From contig JACKBU010000025.1 in assembly GCA_020634395.1 (NCBI GenBank), positions 18,461 to 82,460 of the forward strand: a stretch of DNA of 64,000 nucleotides. Direction: 5' to 3'. Shown here piece after piece: positions 54,541 through 63,042 of the stretch. Made by a program: the position numbers and the translations under genes. Source of the stretch: Ardenticatenaceae bacterium (GTDB lineage Bacteria; Chloroflexota; Anaerolineae; Promineifilales; Promineifilaceae). Numbering within the stretch: position 1 is the first letter of the stretch; the number at the start of each line of letters is the position of its first letter. The notes beneath the pieces were generated by a model, which did not search any database, had not been told where the DNA came from, and was given only the letters and a program-made list of their open reading frames with translations.

Positions 54541-56606
54541 CTAACTTTTCAGGACAACTGGTAAAAACTGTCGCCACTCAACCAAAACTTGCATAGTTTC
54601 ATCAATATGAATGCGACTTGATGGGAAGCCTGCCATTTGGGCTGTTATAGTAATAGGCATGGTGAAACTTTCAGCAACAGAGACAATGCTGCACACTTGG
54701 TTTTCCTCTTCACCCGGAAGTAGCATCTCCTGAGCGAAAGTGCAATCCATAAGGAATGGGCTTTCTACCTGATTTGGGCGAGTGTGATGCTGCCGGTGTT
54801 GCGGATGGTGAGAGTGAAAACGGCCGTCTCTCCCGCCACAATGGTTTGGAATGCAGGCGATACCGTCAGAGTAAGCGCTGGATGATAATCCATCTCCACA
54901 GACCCGATGTCGCAAACGGCCATGCCGTCTACATTGCCGTCCACTGGCCGTGGCTCCCCGCGCTGGTCAGTTGAGGCACAAAGATCGTTATCACCGGCAT
55001 CTACTGCTGGGCTACCCGGAAGTAGTGCGTGGGTTAACGTATCACCGCCATAATTTCCCAACGGAGCCAAGATGGGATCCGCCAAAGTAAAGCCCGGACA
55101 GCTTCCGTCGTCGGCTAGATTGTATGACGCCCCATCCCATACACCGCCCGCTAAACCGCAGTTCCCCACACCGTTTTCGGCGACAATACTGTGCTGAATT
55201 GAGGTGCGGCCGTCTGTTTGCCAAATGCCATCTCGCCCTGGCCAGTTGGGGCTGTGTTGTTGGCAATTGTGTTGTGGGTGAGGGTGAGCACCCCGTATGC
55301 CTGCATAATCGCACCACCGCCTTCTTCATCGCCCACGCCGGAAGCAACATTGCCCGAAAGCGTGTTGTTGGTCAGAGACAGGTTACCAAAGTTAAAAACA
55401 GCGCCGCCCTGATTAGCCAGATTGTTTACCAGAGTGCTGTTATTCACGTAAAGAAATCCATAATCGCTTTCAATGCCGCCACCTGAGAGGGCTGTATTTT
55501 CGTCGAATTGGCAGGTCTGAATAACGGCCGTCGCTGAGTAATTGTAGATGCCACCACCATATATGGGGCATGGTTTTTTGTAAACACAGTGTCATAAACA
55601 GTCAATGGCCCGAAATTTTCAACGGCCCCACCAAAGCCATGATCTGGCCCAACAACATCATTTTGGTGAAACTGACTGGTAGTCACTGTCGAAACACCAT
55701 GATTGTCTAAACCACCGCCCCCATAACCTGCCGTTGAACGCTATAAAGCCGTTGGTGATGAACAATTGCCCATGATTATCACTATAGATGCCACCTCCTT
55801 GATGGGCGGCTGTGTTGCTAAAGATTCCTGTATCCACTAGGGTTAGCATCCCGTCGTTGAAAACGCCCCCGCCGGAAAATGCGCTGTTTGAGATGATACG
55901 GCTATGTTCAACTGTCGCATCACCCCCGCGATGGAGATAGCGCCTCCGCTTTGGGCCACCATGTTGTTTTCAAAGATTGTGTTGCTGATGGTTGTTGTCC
56001 CAGACAATTGGTGAATCGCACCGCCTAATGCGGCCTGATTGTAGCGAAAGGTGCTGTCCCAGATAACGACCGTCCCATCCTGGTTATAAATGGCAGCGCC
56101 AGGATAACTTGCCGAATCATTATGCAGGAACTGACACTGTGCAATCTTTAGATAATCGCCATCATTATAAATGGCAGCTCCCGCCAAACCATATCCGTTA
56201 GCCAGAGTGAGATGGGTAATAGTTACGGCCGTTCCTGGGCCAACGGTGAATATATTCCTCTCGTTATTCCCGCTAATAGTGAGGGAAACGGCCGTGCGGC
56301 CGTCAATAGTTAGCGTATCTGTGATCAGGATAGTGTCGGCTGGTGTGCTCGCCAAGTCAACGTGATAATGCTTTCAGGTGCCAAATTAAAAGTAATGGTG
56401 TCTGCCCCTGGATTCTCGTTGGCATTTTGTATAATCTGCCGCAGCGATCCCGGACCAAAAAAATCATCCGCAGTCGTCACCATAAAATCATCTGCACGAA
56501 CGTCAAGCTCACTCAACAAGCCTACAAGCATCATAGGCAAAATCAAACATATTACCCAATAGCTTAGACGGTGCAAAAAAGGTTTCCTGTACATGCTCAA
56601 CCCCAT
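54541..56606 (-). pseudogene. Beta-helix surface protein with choice-of-anchor-Q-like end, many frameshifts
   Basis: A signal peptide (YWVICLILPMMLVGLLSELD) and PGSLRQIIQNANENPGADTI start a right-handed beta helix with repeated GGAI/GGAV..N..N.TF units. The region LAPLGNYGGDTLTHALLPGS then PAVDAGDNDLC and DIGSVEMDY follows. A conserved-repeat domain and the tail RQFLPVVLKS close it. The reading frame changes at least six times over 2.07 kb (frame junctions near 56340, 55845, 55670, 55445, 55160, 54800). Once about 690 aa; very large for a cassette. Confidence 0.78.
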
Positions 56607-56664
56607 AGGAATGTAATTTGATGTGATTTGACCTTCTGCATCAAATCGTCAAACCACTATCCGC

Positions 56665-56746
56665 TCCTAACGCCCCGATAAGCCGCGCCAACTGGTCACG
56701 GCCGTTTCCCTTCCCATTCATGCGTCGGCTTCATCGCTTGTTAGAC
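56665..56746 (-). repeat. Conserved-type attC
   Basis: Cores TCCTAAC (first base off) and GTTAGAC. First of three in tandem, upstream of the beta-helix cassette. Confidence 0.77.
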
Positions 56747-56817
56747 GGCCGTTTCCTCCAACGCAAGGCCCGTAACAGTAATACGGGGTGCAAACTCGGT
56801 AATTTTCGTTCCGGGCC
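56747..56817 (-). repeat. Mini-cassette (copy 7)
   Basis: Hairpin intact; the ATG of the micro-frame is replaced by GCA. Confidence 0.72.
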
Positions 56818-56901
56818 GTCTAACGCCTCGATAAGCCGCGCCAACCGGCCACGGCCGTTTCCCTTCCCATTCATGCGCGCCGGCTTCATTGTTTGTTAGA
56901 C
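56818..56901 (-). repeat. Conserved-type attC
   Basis: Perfect cores GTCTAAC and GTTAGAC, arms AAGCCGCGCC / GCGCCGGCTT plus extra C. Confidence 0.85.
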
Positions 56902-56973
56902 GGCCGTTTCCGCCAGCGCAAGACCCGTAACAGTAATACGGGTCATAAACTTGAGTAATTTTCGTTCCGGGCC
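56902..56973 (-). repeat. Mini-cassette (copy 8)
   Basis: Intact hairpin; micro-frame MTRITVTGLALAETAV with its TAA in the attC core. Confidence 0.75.
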
Positions 56974-57056
56974 GTCTAACGTCACGATAAGCCGCGCCAA
57001 CCGGCCACGGCCGTTTCCCATTCCCATTCATGCGTCGGTTTCATCGCTTGTTAGAC
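56974..57056 (-). repeat. Conserved-type attC
   Basis: Perfect cores GTCTAAC and GTTAGAC; standard arms. Confidence 0.85.
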
Positions 57057-57128
57057 GGCCGTCTCCTCCACCGCCAGACCCGTAACAGTAATACGGGTCA
57101 TAAACTCGAGTAATTTTGTTGCCGGGCC
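57057..57128 (-). repeat. Mini-cassette (copy 9)
   Basis: Intact hairpin; micro-frame MTRITVTGLAVEETAV. Confidence 0.75.
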
Positions 57129-57243
57129 GTCTAACGCCAGCTTCAGGTGCGCTGGCGCAGCCAATCCAATGAATAAAACGCAGTCAGCGAGTCAGCCGGC
57201 CCAGGATTCGGCAGCCAGCGTCACCCCGCAAGCGTTGTTACTG
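57129..57243 (-). repeat. attC of the degraded 57.2-58.3 kb cassette
   Basis: Left core GTCTAAC, arms CTTCAGGTGCGCTGGCGC / GCCAGCGTCACCCC; right core decayed to GTTACTG. Confidence 0.7.
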
Positions 57244-58261
57244 GGTCGAAATGACCTGCCAGTTCATGGCTAATGCGAAGCTGATCAAAAAATCCAGCAT
57301 CCATATCCGTTCTTCTCTGGAGTGAAGAGGGAAAAACATTGCCATGTTGCCACTTGGCATCTGCACTCGAAGACCAAAGTTGGCAGCCTAATTCTTCCGT
57401 ATGAATTTCCAGTTCCCAGAAGCTAAATCAATGTCATAAACACTCAGAATGCTTTTGTGTGCTGGATTTGGGAAACTGTTTCAGCAGCGGTTGTACTCGG
57501 GCTGAAAATATCTGATCAAAGCCGCTTCTGTAAAGTTAATTTGCTGCTGTTCATTGATAAGTTGCCTTACTACTTGTTCAGCATGTTGATCATCTTCCTC
57601 ATCATTTGTCAAAATTGTTGATTTGAACGACCATCAATACTAATAGCCAACATTGGCTCAAATGCCCATAAAACCGGCTTCAAATCTCCTGATCCGGCGT
57701 GTTTTTTATTGCCTCAGCATAAATTGATTGTAATGAGAATGCTCCTTCAACCTCTGAGGAGCTGTCCGTGCTCCATCAACACCGTAAGATGACCAATATA
57801 CAATACTTCAAGATTTTTCATCGGCCAGAACCTACCCATTTTGGACATCAATAACTGCTGATTTTGCAGTCTAATAATATTTTGCTGCCTCACTATCGAG
57901 AAACTTAACCACCACTCATGGGGGTGCTTTGCAGTCCACTTTGGCATGTAAAAGTTCCGAAAGGATGTTTAGTAACAAACCAATACTTAATGACTTCTCA
58001 AATTTGTTGCCATGTTGTCAGGAATCTTCCCTCGATAGTTTGATTAGTCGTGCATAACAATGAATCAGGATCAAGTGCTATTCGTGGTCGCGTCCAATGC
58101 GCAGATATGCGCAGGTTCTTCTTCATTAAACAAATCGCCACGGCATCAAGTTGCTCTCATGCTGCAAAAGGACGCAAAGTGTTCCATCTTTGCGATACTC
58201 ACACCGAACTCGCTCATGTATTTTCTTTGCGTCATAGTTTGCTTCATTGACCTCTTGTCTC
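57244..58261 (-). pseudogene. Degraded cassette gene, no intact frame
   Basis: About 1 kb AT-rich DNA. The longest minus-strand frame (57747-57947) reads WTAKHPHEWWLSFSIVRQQN...VLYIGHLTVLMEHG, and another frame fragment follows (DGARTAPQRLKEHSHYNQF). No family recognised; looks like a decayed gene. Confidence 0.35.
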
Positions 58262-58345
58262 ACCTAACGATCCCGATAAGCCGCGCCAACCGGCCACGGC
58301 CGTTTGCCCTTCCCATTCATGCGTCAGCTTCATTGTTTGTTAGAC
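58262..58345 (-). repeat. Conserved-type attC
   Basis: Cores ACCTAAC and GTTAGAC with standard arms. Confidence 0.83.
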
Positions 58346-58417
58346 GGCCGTTTTCCGCCAGCGCAAGACCCGCAGGAGTAATACGGGATGCAAACTCGTC
58401 AATTTTCATTCCGCCCA
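58346..58417 (-). repeat. Mini-cassette (copy 10)
   Basis: Standard length; hairpin loop altered (CCCGCAGGAGTAATACGGG). Confidence 0.7.
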
Positions 58418-58534
58418 GTGTAGCAGTTCCACCGCATCAGCCGGCGCCCGCGCGGTTGACCAAAGCTTTTGCGATTCACCAAATCACAAGCCGTCTTGAG
58501 GTATCAGCGCCAGCGTCGGCACGGAATGTTAGGT
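58418..58534 (-). repeat. attC with degraded left core
   Basis: Left core GTGTAGC, right core GTTAGGT; the arms still partly pair (GCGCC..). Confidence 0.6.
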
Positions 58535-59874
58535 AGTTTGCATTAAAGTCGTCATACTCGGTTGCCTCCACTTTTTACAAACCTCAACTCTCTACTGCCT
58601 AATGCGTTCTGCTATCTGCCTGGTATATCAGTTCTCATAACAGCGAAGGATTCAAAGGCGATTTTGCACGCATCCTAAATCAAACGCAGTTTTTACATCG
58701 CGCCCGTATCCTAGTGCACCGGTAGAAAGCAGTTGCAAAGCTAATGGCTGCTTTATCACCTATTGCCAGATGACATACCTACTACACAATCTATGTGTTC
58801 AGCAATTGCTTCAGCTTGCGTCCTCAGAATAACGCCTATTTAATACCACACATCTACCGCCCTGTTATCCTTCAAGACAGAAAAGCGTTGATCGCGGCAG
58901 CGTGGAGAAACGAGATGACATTTTTGATGTGATATTTTCGAGTGGGCAATGCTACTTCGTTTCGCTATTTCCAGCAGCCTAACGCCACCATCTGGTTGAT
59001 GGCGCGGTTCACTGCAATGGCTTGATTGATCCCAAACACGGGCAGTCCGATGTTCGCGCCAGCGTCGGCTTACGAATTCTGCTTGTCTCTTTGCAATTTC
59101 GCGTATTTCTTCCCAAGCGTAGAGTCTTTGCCATCGACCAATTTGCTGCCAATGAACAAACACCTTGATTTACCAGGTGTTTCTAATTTATTTCAGTATG
59201 GGGATTTTTCCATATTTCAAGCGGAGCAATAGGATATACCAAAAACCCTGGATAACGCAGAATCTTTAATCAAGATGCATATTCTTTCCCGACGCATAGC
59301 TAAAGTCCACCTGCAATCTGGCAAATACCGCTGTCATCATATTGACCCTCTATTTCCACTATATCTTCGAATCAGGTCAAAGAGGGCGTCTTCATCATTT
59401 CATGAAATTCCGGGAAGTGGGTCTGGACTGACTTTCATTGCTGTGTCTAAATCCAAGTGTGCAAGACGTTTGTTCCGCCACGAGCGAAAAGGTTCACATT
59501 TCAGATGGAGTTCATCAAGTATCATTCGGTTTTCTGTTGCAAGGTGTTTGTCACCATAAGCCTGAGAGCTGTAATTGCAGTTGCTCTAGTGACAAGTTTT
59601 CGAATTTCCCTGAATGCGCGGGATCGGTTCGCTTACTTAACGAGACCTGAATTTCTCCATAAAGATCACTTGAACGATATCAAAAGAAAGAGGAGGCACA
59701 TTCATTTATGCTAGCTCAAGGCGTCTGCTTGATTCGGCGAAAAGCTGTCTATAGATTATCCACCTTCCATGAAGCCAAATAATCTCTCTCTTGAGTTCCT
59801 CAAATACTTTGTTTATCTCAGCCGTGCAAATTCGTGTCATCTTAAGTTTCTTTTTGATGTTTCGTAAGTGACAA
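58535..59874. other. Gene-less stretch of the array
   Basis: 1.3 kb with no supported gene, apart from a degraded attC at 58977-59090. Only short frames without recognisable content; probably decayed cassettes. Confidence 0.4.
58977..59090 (-). repeat. Degraded attC
   Basis: Left core GCCTAAC and GATGGCGCGG / TCGCGCCAGCGTC arm remnants; right core lost. Confidence 0.4.
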
Positions 59875-59955
59875 TCCTAACGTCACGATAAGCCGCGCCA
59901 ACCGGCCACGGCCGTTTCCCACCCATTCATGCGTCGGCTTCATCGCTTGTTAGAC
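59875..59955 (-). repeat. Conserved-type attC
   Basis: Cores TCCTAAC (first base off) and GTTAGAC; first of a run of three. Confidence 0.78.
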
Positions 59956-60027
59956 GGCCGTCTCCTACAGCGCAAGACCCATAACAGTAATACGGGGTGC
60001 AAACTCGACTAATTTTCATTCCGGGCC
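59956..60027 (-). repeat. Mini-cassette (copy 11)
   Basis: Hairpin has CCCATA opposite TACGGG, one G-U pair on the minus strand. The micro-frame has an in-frame TAG. Confidence 0.72.
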
Positions 60028-60109
60028 GTCTAACGCCTCGATAAGCCGCGCCAACCGGCCACGGCCGTTTTCCTTCCCATTCATGCGCCGGCTTCATCGC
60101 TTGTTAGAC
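60028..60109 (-). repeat. Conserved-type attC
   Basis: Perfect cores GTCTAAC and GTTAGAC. Confidence 0.85.
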
Positions 60110-60181
60110 GGCCGTTTCCTCCGAAGCAAATCCCGTAACAGTAATACGGATCATAAACTCGACTACTTTTCCTGCCGGGCC
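60110..60181 (-). repeat. Mini-cassette (copy 12)
   Basis: Hairpin kept; micro-frame MIRITVTGFASEETAV. Confidence 0.74.
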
Positions 60182-60260
60182 GTCTAACGCCACGATAAGC
60201 CGCGCCAACTGGCCACGGCCGTTTCCCCCATTCATGCGCCGGCTTCATCGCTTGTTAGAC
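60182..60260 (-). repeat. Conserved-type attC
   Basis: Perfect cores GTCTAAC and GTTAGAC; centre shortened by a few bases. Confidence 0.85.
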
Positions 60261-60335
60261 GGCCGTTTTTCAACGCCAGACCCGTAACAGTAATACATTG
60301 GGTTCTAAACTCTCGACTACATTTCCTGCTGGGCC
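60261..60335 (-). repeat. Mini-cassette (copy 13)
   Basis: Rightmost copy; the second hairpin arm is mutated (TACATTGGG). Confidence 0.68.
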
Positions 60336-60410
60336 GTCTCGGCGTCTGGATAAGCCGCGCCAATGTAAAAAAGATAAAGAGAGACCATCCATGCGTCGGC
60401 TGTCAAATGT
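60336..60410 (-). repeat. Terminal attC remnant at right array edge
   Basis: GTCTCGGCGTCTGGATAAGC and CCATGCGTCGGCTG arms remain, but both cores are lost and the centre is replaced by A-rich sequence. No integrase or attI follows. Confidence 0.55.
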
Positions 60411-60574
60411 CACCCCTGCATAATGACTTCTGCCCCCTCGTCCCTTCCCCCTTTAACATTCACCAATTCAACAATTCACCCATTCAACAATTAACCATTT
60501 CCCCTCCCCGCAGCCCCGCCCAAAATCGTCCCACGCTGCCCCGCCAACCTGCCGGTCCCCCCCAAAATCCCTGT

Positions 60575-61426
60575 TCATCCGCGTAAATCCGCGTCCCCTT
60601 CCCCCACGGCCGTCAACGCCACCCGGCAGCCGAAAAAATCCTCCCCTTCCTCCGGTCCCTGCTTCAGCCGCGCCGCGCTGCGGCAGAAATCCGGCGGATC
60701 ATGCCAGCAGCCGCCCCGCAGCACCCGCCAAAACGTGCTGCCGCCGGCCCACACACGGCCGTCTCCCGGCGCCCCCTCGTACCCATGATGCCAGGCGTCA
60801 GCGCACCATTCCCACACGTTGCCGTGCATGTCGTACAGCCCCCAGGCGTTCGGCGGAAAATTGCCCACGGCCGTTGTCACATGCCGGTACACCCCCGCCG
60901 CTTCTTCCCCATACTGGTACTCCCCCACGTAATTGGCCAGGTCGGTGGTGATCGTCTCCCCGAAATAAAACGGGGTCGTCGTGCCCGCCCGGCAGGCGTA
61001 CTCCCACTCCGCCTCGCTTGGCAGCCGGTACGGCCGTCCCGTTTGCGCCGCCAGCCGTTGGCAAAAGCGCTGCGCCGCCGTCCAGGACACCCGGTCCGCC
61101 GGCCGCTCCGCCCCCCGGCAGCGATACGGCGGCTCGTCGTCCAGCACCGCCGCCCACTGCGCCTGCGTCACCGCAAACTGCCCCAGCCAGAACGCCGCCA
61201 CCTCCACCGGATGCTGCGGCCGTTCGTCCGGATATCCTTCGCCGCGCCCCGCGCCCATCAAAAAACGCCCCGCCGGAATGCCCACCAGCGCCAGCTCTAC
61301 CCCGTCCGCCAGCCGCTCCACCCACTGCCGCGCCTTGTGCGTCCGCCGGTCGATAATCTCGCCACGGCCGTTCACCCTCACCCACTCAAATTCTGTTGTC
61401 CGAAATTCTGCCAACGTATCCTCCAA
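60575..61426 (-). CDS. Formylglycine-generating-enzyme (SUMF1/FGE)-family protein
   Basis: 283 aa. VGIPAGRFLMGAGRGEGYPDERPQHPVEV, RLPSEAEWEYACRAGTTTPF, GLYDMHGNVWEWCADAW and WRVLRGGCWHDPPDFCRSAARL are the core blocks of the family. True FGE converts a sulfatase cysteine to formylglycine; many bacterial homologues have other roles. No sulfatase lies nearby. Confidence 0.92.
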   Translation of the reverse strand: MEDTLAEFRTTEFEWVRVNGRGEIIDRRTHKARQWVERLADGVELALVGIPAGRFLMGAGRGEGYPDERPQHPVEVAAFWLGQFAVTQAQWAAVLDDEPPYRCRGAERPADRVSWTAAQRFCQRLAAQTGRPYRLPSEAEWEYACRAGTTTPFYFGETITTDLANYVGEYQYGEEAAGVYRHVTTAVGNFPPNAWGLYDMHGNVWEWCADAWHHGYEGAPGDGRVWAGGSTFWRVLRGGCWHDPPDFCRSAARLKQGPEEGEDFFGCRVALTAVGEGDADLRG

Positions 61427-61902
61427 TCCACGCCCATTATCTCGAACGGGTGCAGCAGGCGGATGATACCTCCGCCGCTCTCCAACGTCTCATCTCCCGC
61501 ATGCCTCGCCCCAACCCGCCCTTTTCCTGATGACCACATAACCACCCCCTGACTGCTGCTTAACGACCCCTTACCTAAAACCGGCCATCTCCCCCCGCAT
61601 AATCTTTTTAATTCCTTCGTAATCTCTTTTTACTTCCTTTTTAATTGCTCTTTAATTCCTTTTTAATTCCTTTTTAATTCTTTTTAACGACCTCCTATCC
61701 ACCCCCCATCACCCATCATCAGTCTCCAATCTCCAGTCTCCAATCTCCAATCTCCAATCTCCAGCCTCATCTCTAATCTCCACCCCCTACCCCCCATCCC
61801 CCACTTTCCTGTATAATGAGTCCACCTGAACCCACAAACCCCACCGCCTCCGGCCTCTAGCTCTAGCTCTAGCTTTTGCACTAGCTCCCCGGAGGCGCCG
61901 GA
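61427..61902. other. Intergenic region with simple repeats
   Basis: No supported gene. Holds tandem CTTTTTAATTC units at ~61618-61690 and pyrimidine-rich CAATCTCCAGTCT units at ~61725-61775, then TCTAGCTCTAGCTCTAGCTT near 61860. Confidence 0.5.
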
Positions 61903-62406
61903 ATGCGCATGACCAATCAACAGCTTATCGAGACCTTTTACACCGCCTTCCAGCAGCGCGACCACACCCGTATGAACGCCTGCTACCACCCCGAGGTCCA
62001 CTTTTCCGACCCCGTGTTTCAGGATCTACACGGCCGTCGCGCCCAGGCCATGTGGCATATGTTATGCGCCCGGGGCACAGATTTGCAAATCACTTTTAAC
62101 GCGGTGCAGGCGGACGGCCGTTCCGGCCACGCTCACTGGGAAGCCGCCTATACCTTTTCCACCGGCCGCCCCGTCCACAACGTCATCGATGCCGCCTTCC
62201 AATTCCAGGATGGTCTCATCATCCGCCACCAGGATCAGTTCGACCTCTGGCGTTGGACGCGCATGGCCCTTGGTCCCACCGGCCTCTTCCTGGGCTGGAC
62301 CCCCATGGTGCAGCAGAAGGTACGCGCTACGGCCGTCGCCGGCCTCGACAAATTCATCGCCCAACACCCGGAATATCAGGAAGCCCCACCCCATGAACCC
62401 ATCTAA
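61903..62406 (+). CDS. SnoaL/NTF2-like protein
   Basis: 167 aa. QQLIETFYTAFQQRDHTRMNACYHPEVHFSDPVF and VHNVIDAAFQFQDGLIIRHQDQFDLWRW are the SnoaL-fold pattern. Start preceded by GGAGGCGCCGGA. Probably co-transcribed with the cupin gene. Confidence 0.85.
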   Translation: MRMTNQQLIETFYTAFQQRDHTRMNACYHPEVHFSDPVFQDLHGRRAQAMWHMLCARGTDLQITFNAVQADGRSGHAHWEAAYTFSTGRPVHNVIDAAFQFQDGLIIRHQDQFDLWRWTRMALGPTGLFLGWTPMVQQKVRATAVAGLDKFIAQHPEYQEAPPHEPI

Positions 62407-62432
62407 ACCCACAGACCCTGCGAGGAAAGTGC

Positions 62433-62762
62433 ATGTCATTAAATACCGAAGCTCTTCCCCAATGGACCCCGCTGGCGCGCCAGGGCAATCGCGGCGTCTC
62501 CGTCCAGGTCCTGCTGACCACCGACCACCTGCACCTGGCTCAGCTCTCCTTCCTGCCCAATGCTACCATCGACGAGCACGGCGCCGCCCATCCCATCGAC
62601 GTCATCTGCCTGGAAGGCTCCGGCTACACCAGCATCGCCGGTGAACGTTTGCCCCTGCGCGCCGGGCAAAAAGTCCACTGGCCCGCCGGCCAGCTCCACC
62701 GCCTCTGGACCGGCTTCGACCAGATGAAAACCCTCATGGTCGAACACACCCGCGAACAATGA
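62433..62762 (+). CDS. Small cupin-domain protein
   Basis: 109 aa. The two cupin motifs are degenerate (LPNATIDEHGAAHPIDVICLEGSG and GQKVHWPAGQLHRLWTG). HRL and the preceding His are possible metal ligands. Function unknown. Confidence 0.83.
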   Translation: MSLNTEALPQWTPLARQGNRGVSVQVLLTTDHLHLAQLSFLPNATIDEHGAAHPIDVICLEGSGYTSIAGERLPLRAGQKVHWPAGQLHRLWTGFDQMKTLMVEHTREQ

Positions 62763-63042
62763 GCGTGTTTTGTTGTCATTCTGAACCCCGCAGGGGTGAA
62801 GAATCCCAACAGCGTCAGCCCGTAAACCGTTCTTATCTTATTGTCATTCTGAATCCCGCAAGGGTGAAGAGTTCCGACAAAGTGAACTCGTAACCTAGCA
62901 CATCGTCAACGAACCAACCATCAAGGAAACCGTATGCGTCAAGGCGCACCATGACAAATGAGCACAAGCGAATCATGAATCCGTCGACATTTCCTCCGCG
63001 CCTTTGCGCCTTGGCGTTAAAAGATTCCCAAAGGAGTTTCCC
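62763..63042. repeat. Two copies of a TTGTCATTCTGAA...GGGTGAAGA repeat
   Basis: Units near 62771-62822 and 62840-62892 share TTGTCATTCTGAA(C/T)CCCGCA(G/A)GGGTGAAGA. The rest of the spacer carries a CGCGCCTTTGCGCCTTGGCG stretch. No gene seen. Confidence 0.6.

Larger units (their letters stand above)
43709..60410 (-). mobile_element. Integron cassette array without integrase (CALIN)
   Basis: About 25 complete or remnant attC sites with GTCTAAC-like left and GTTAGAC/GTTAGGT-like right cores, and imperfectly complementary inner arms that carry extra unpaired bases on the right arm. All recognisable genes are on the minus strand with their stops close to an attC, so the array reads right to left. 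No IntI-like integrase is encoded in the window. Both ends are remnant attCs (43709 and 60336). Confidence 0.88.

Noticed and set aside
45425..57031. Small proteins reading '..HEWEGKRPWPVGAAYRGVR..' (for example 45425-45694, 45453-45728, 54055-54282, 56741-57031)
   Set aside because: These frames are translations of attC and mini-cassette repeats; start codons and lengths vary with the repeat number.
56665..57243. CRISPR array
   Set aside because: Repeats are evenly spaced, but the period is ~155 bp, the 'spacers' are themselves conserved, and both parts carry attC cores; no cas genes.
58840..59163. 107-aa minus-strand frame
   Set aside because: It overlaps a degraded attC, has no recognisable content and a composition unlike a real protein.
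43709..60410. Repeats as MITEs or REP elements
   Set aside because: There are no target duplications, the orientation is constant, the left/right cores match attC consensus and genes end at the sites, which fits cassettes better.
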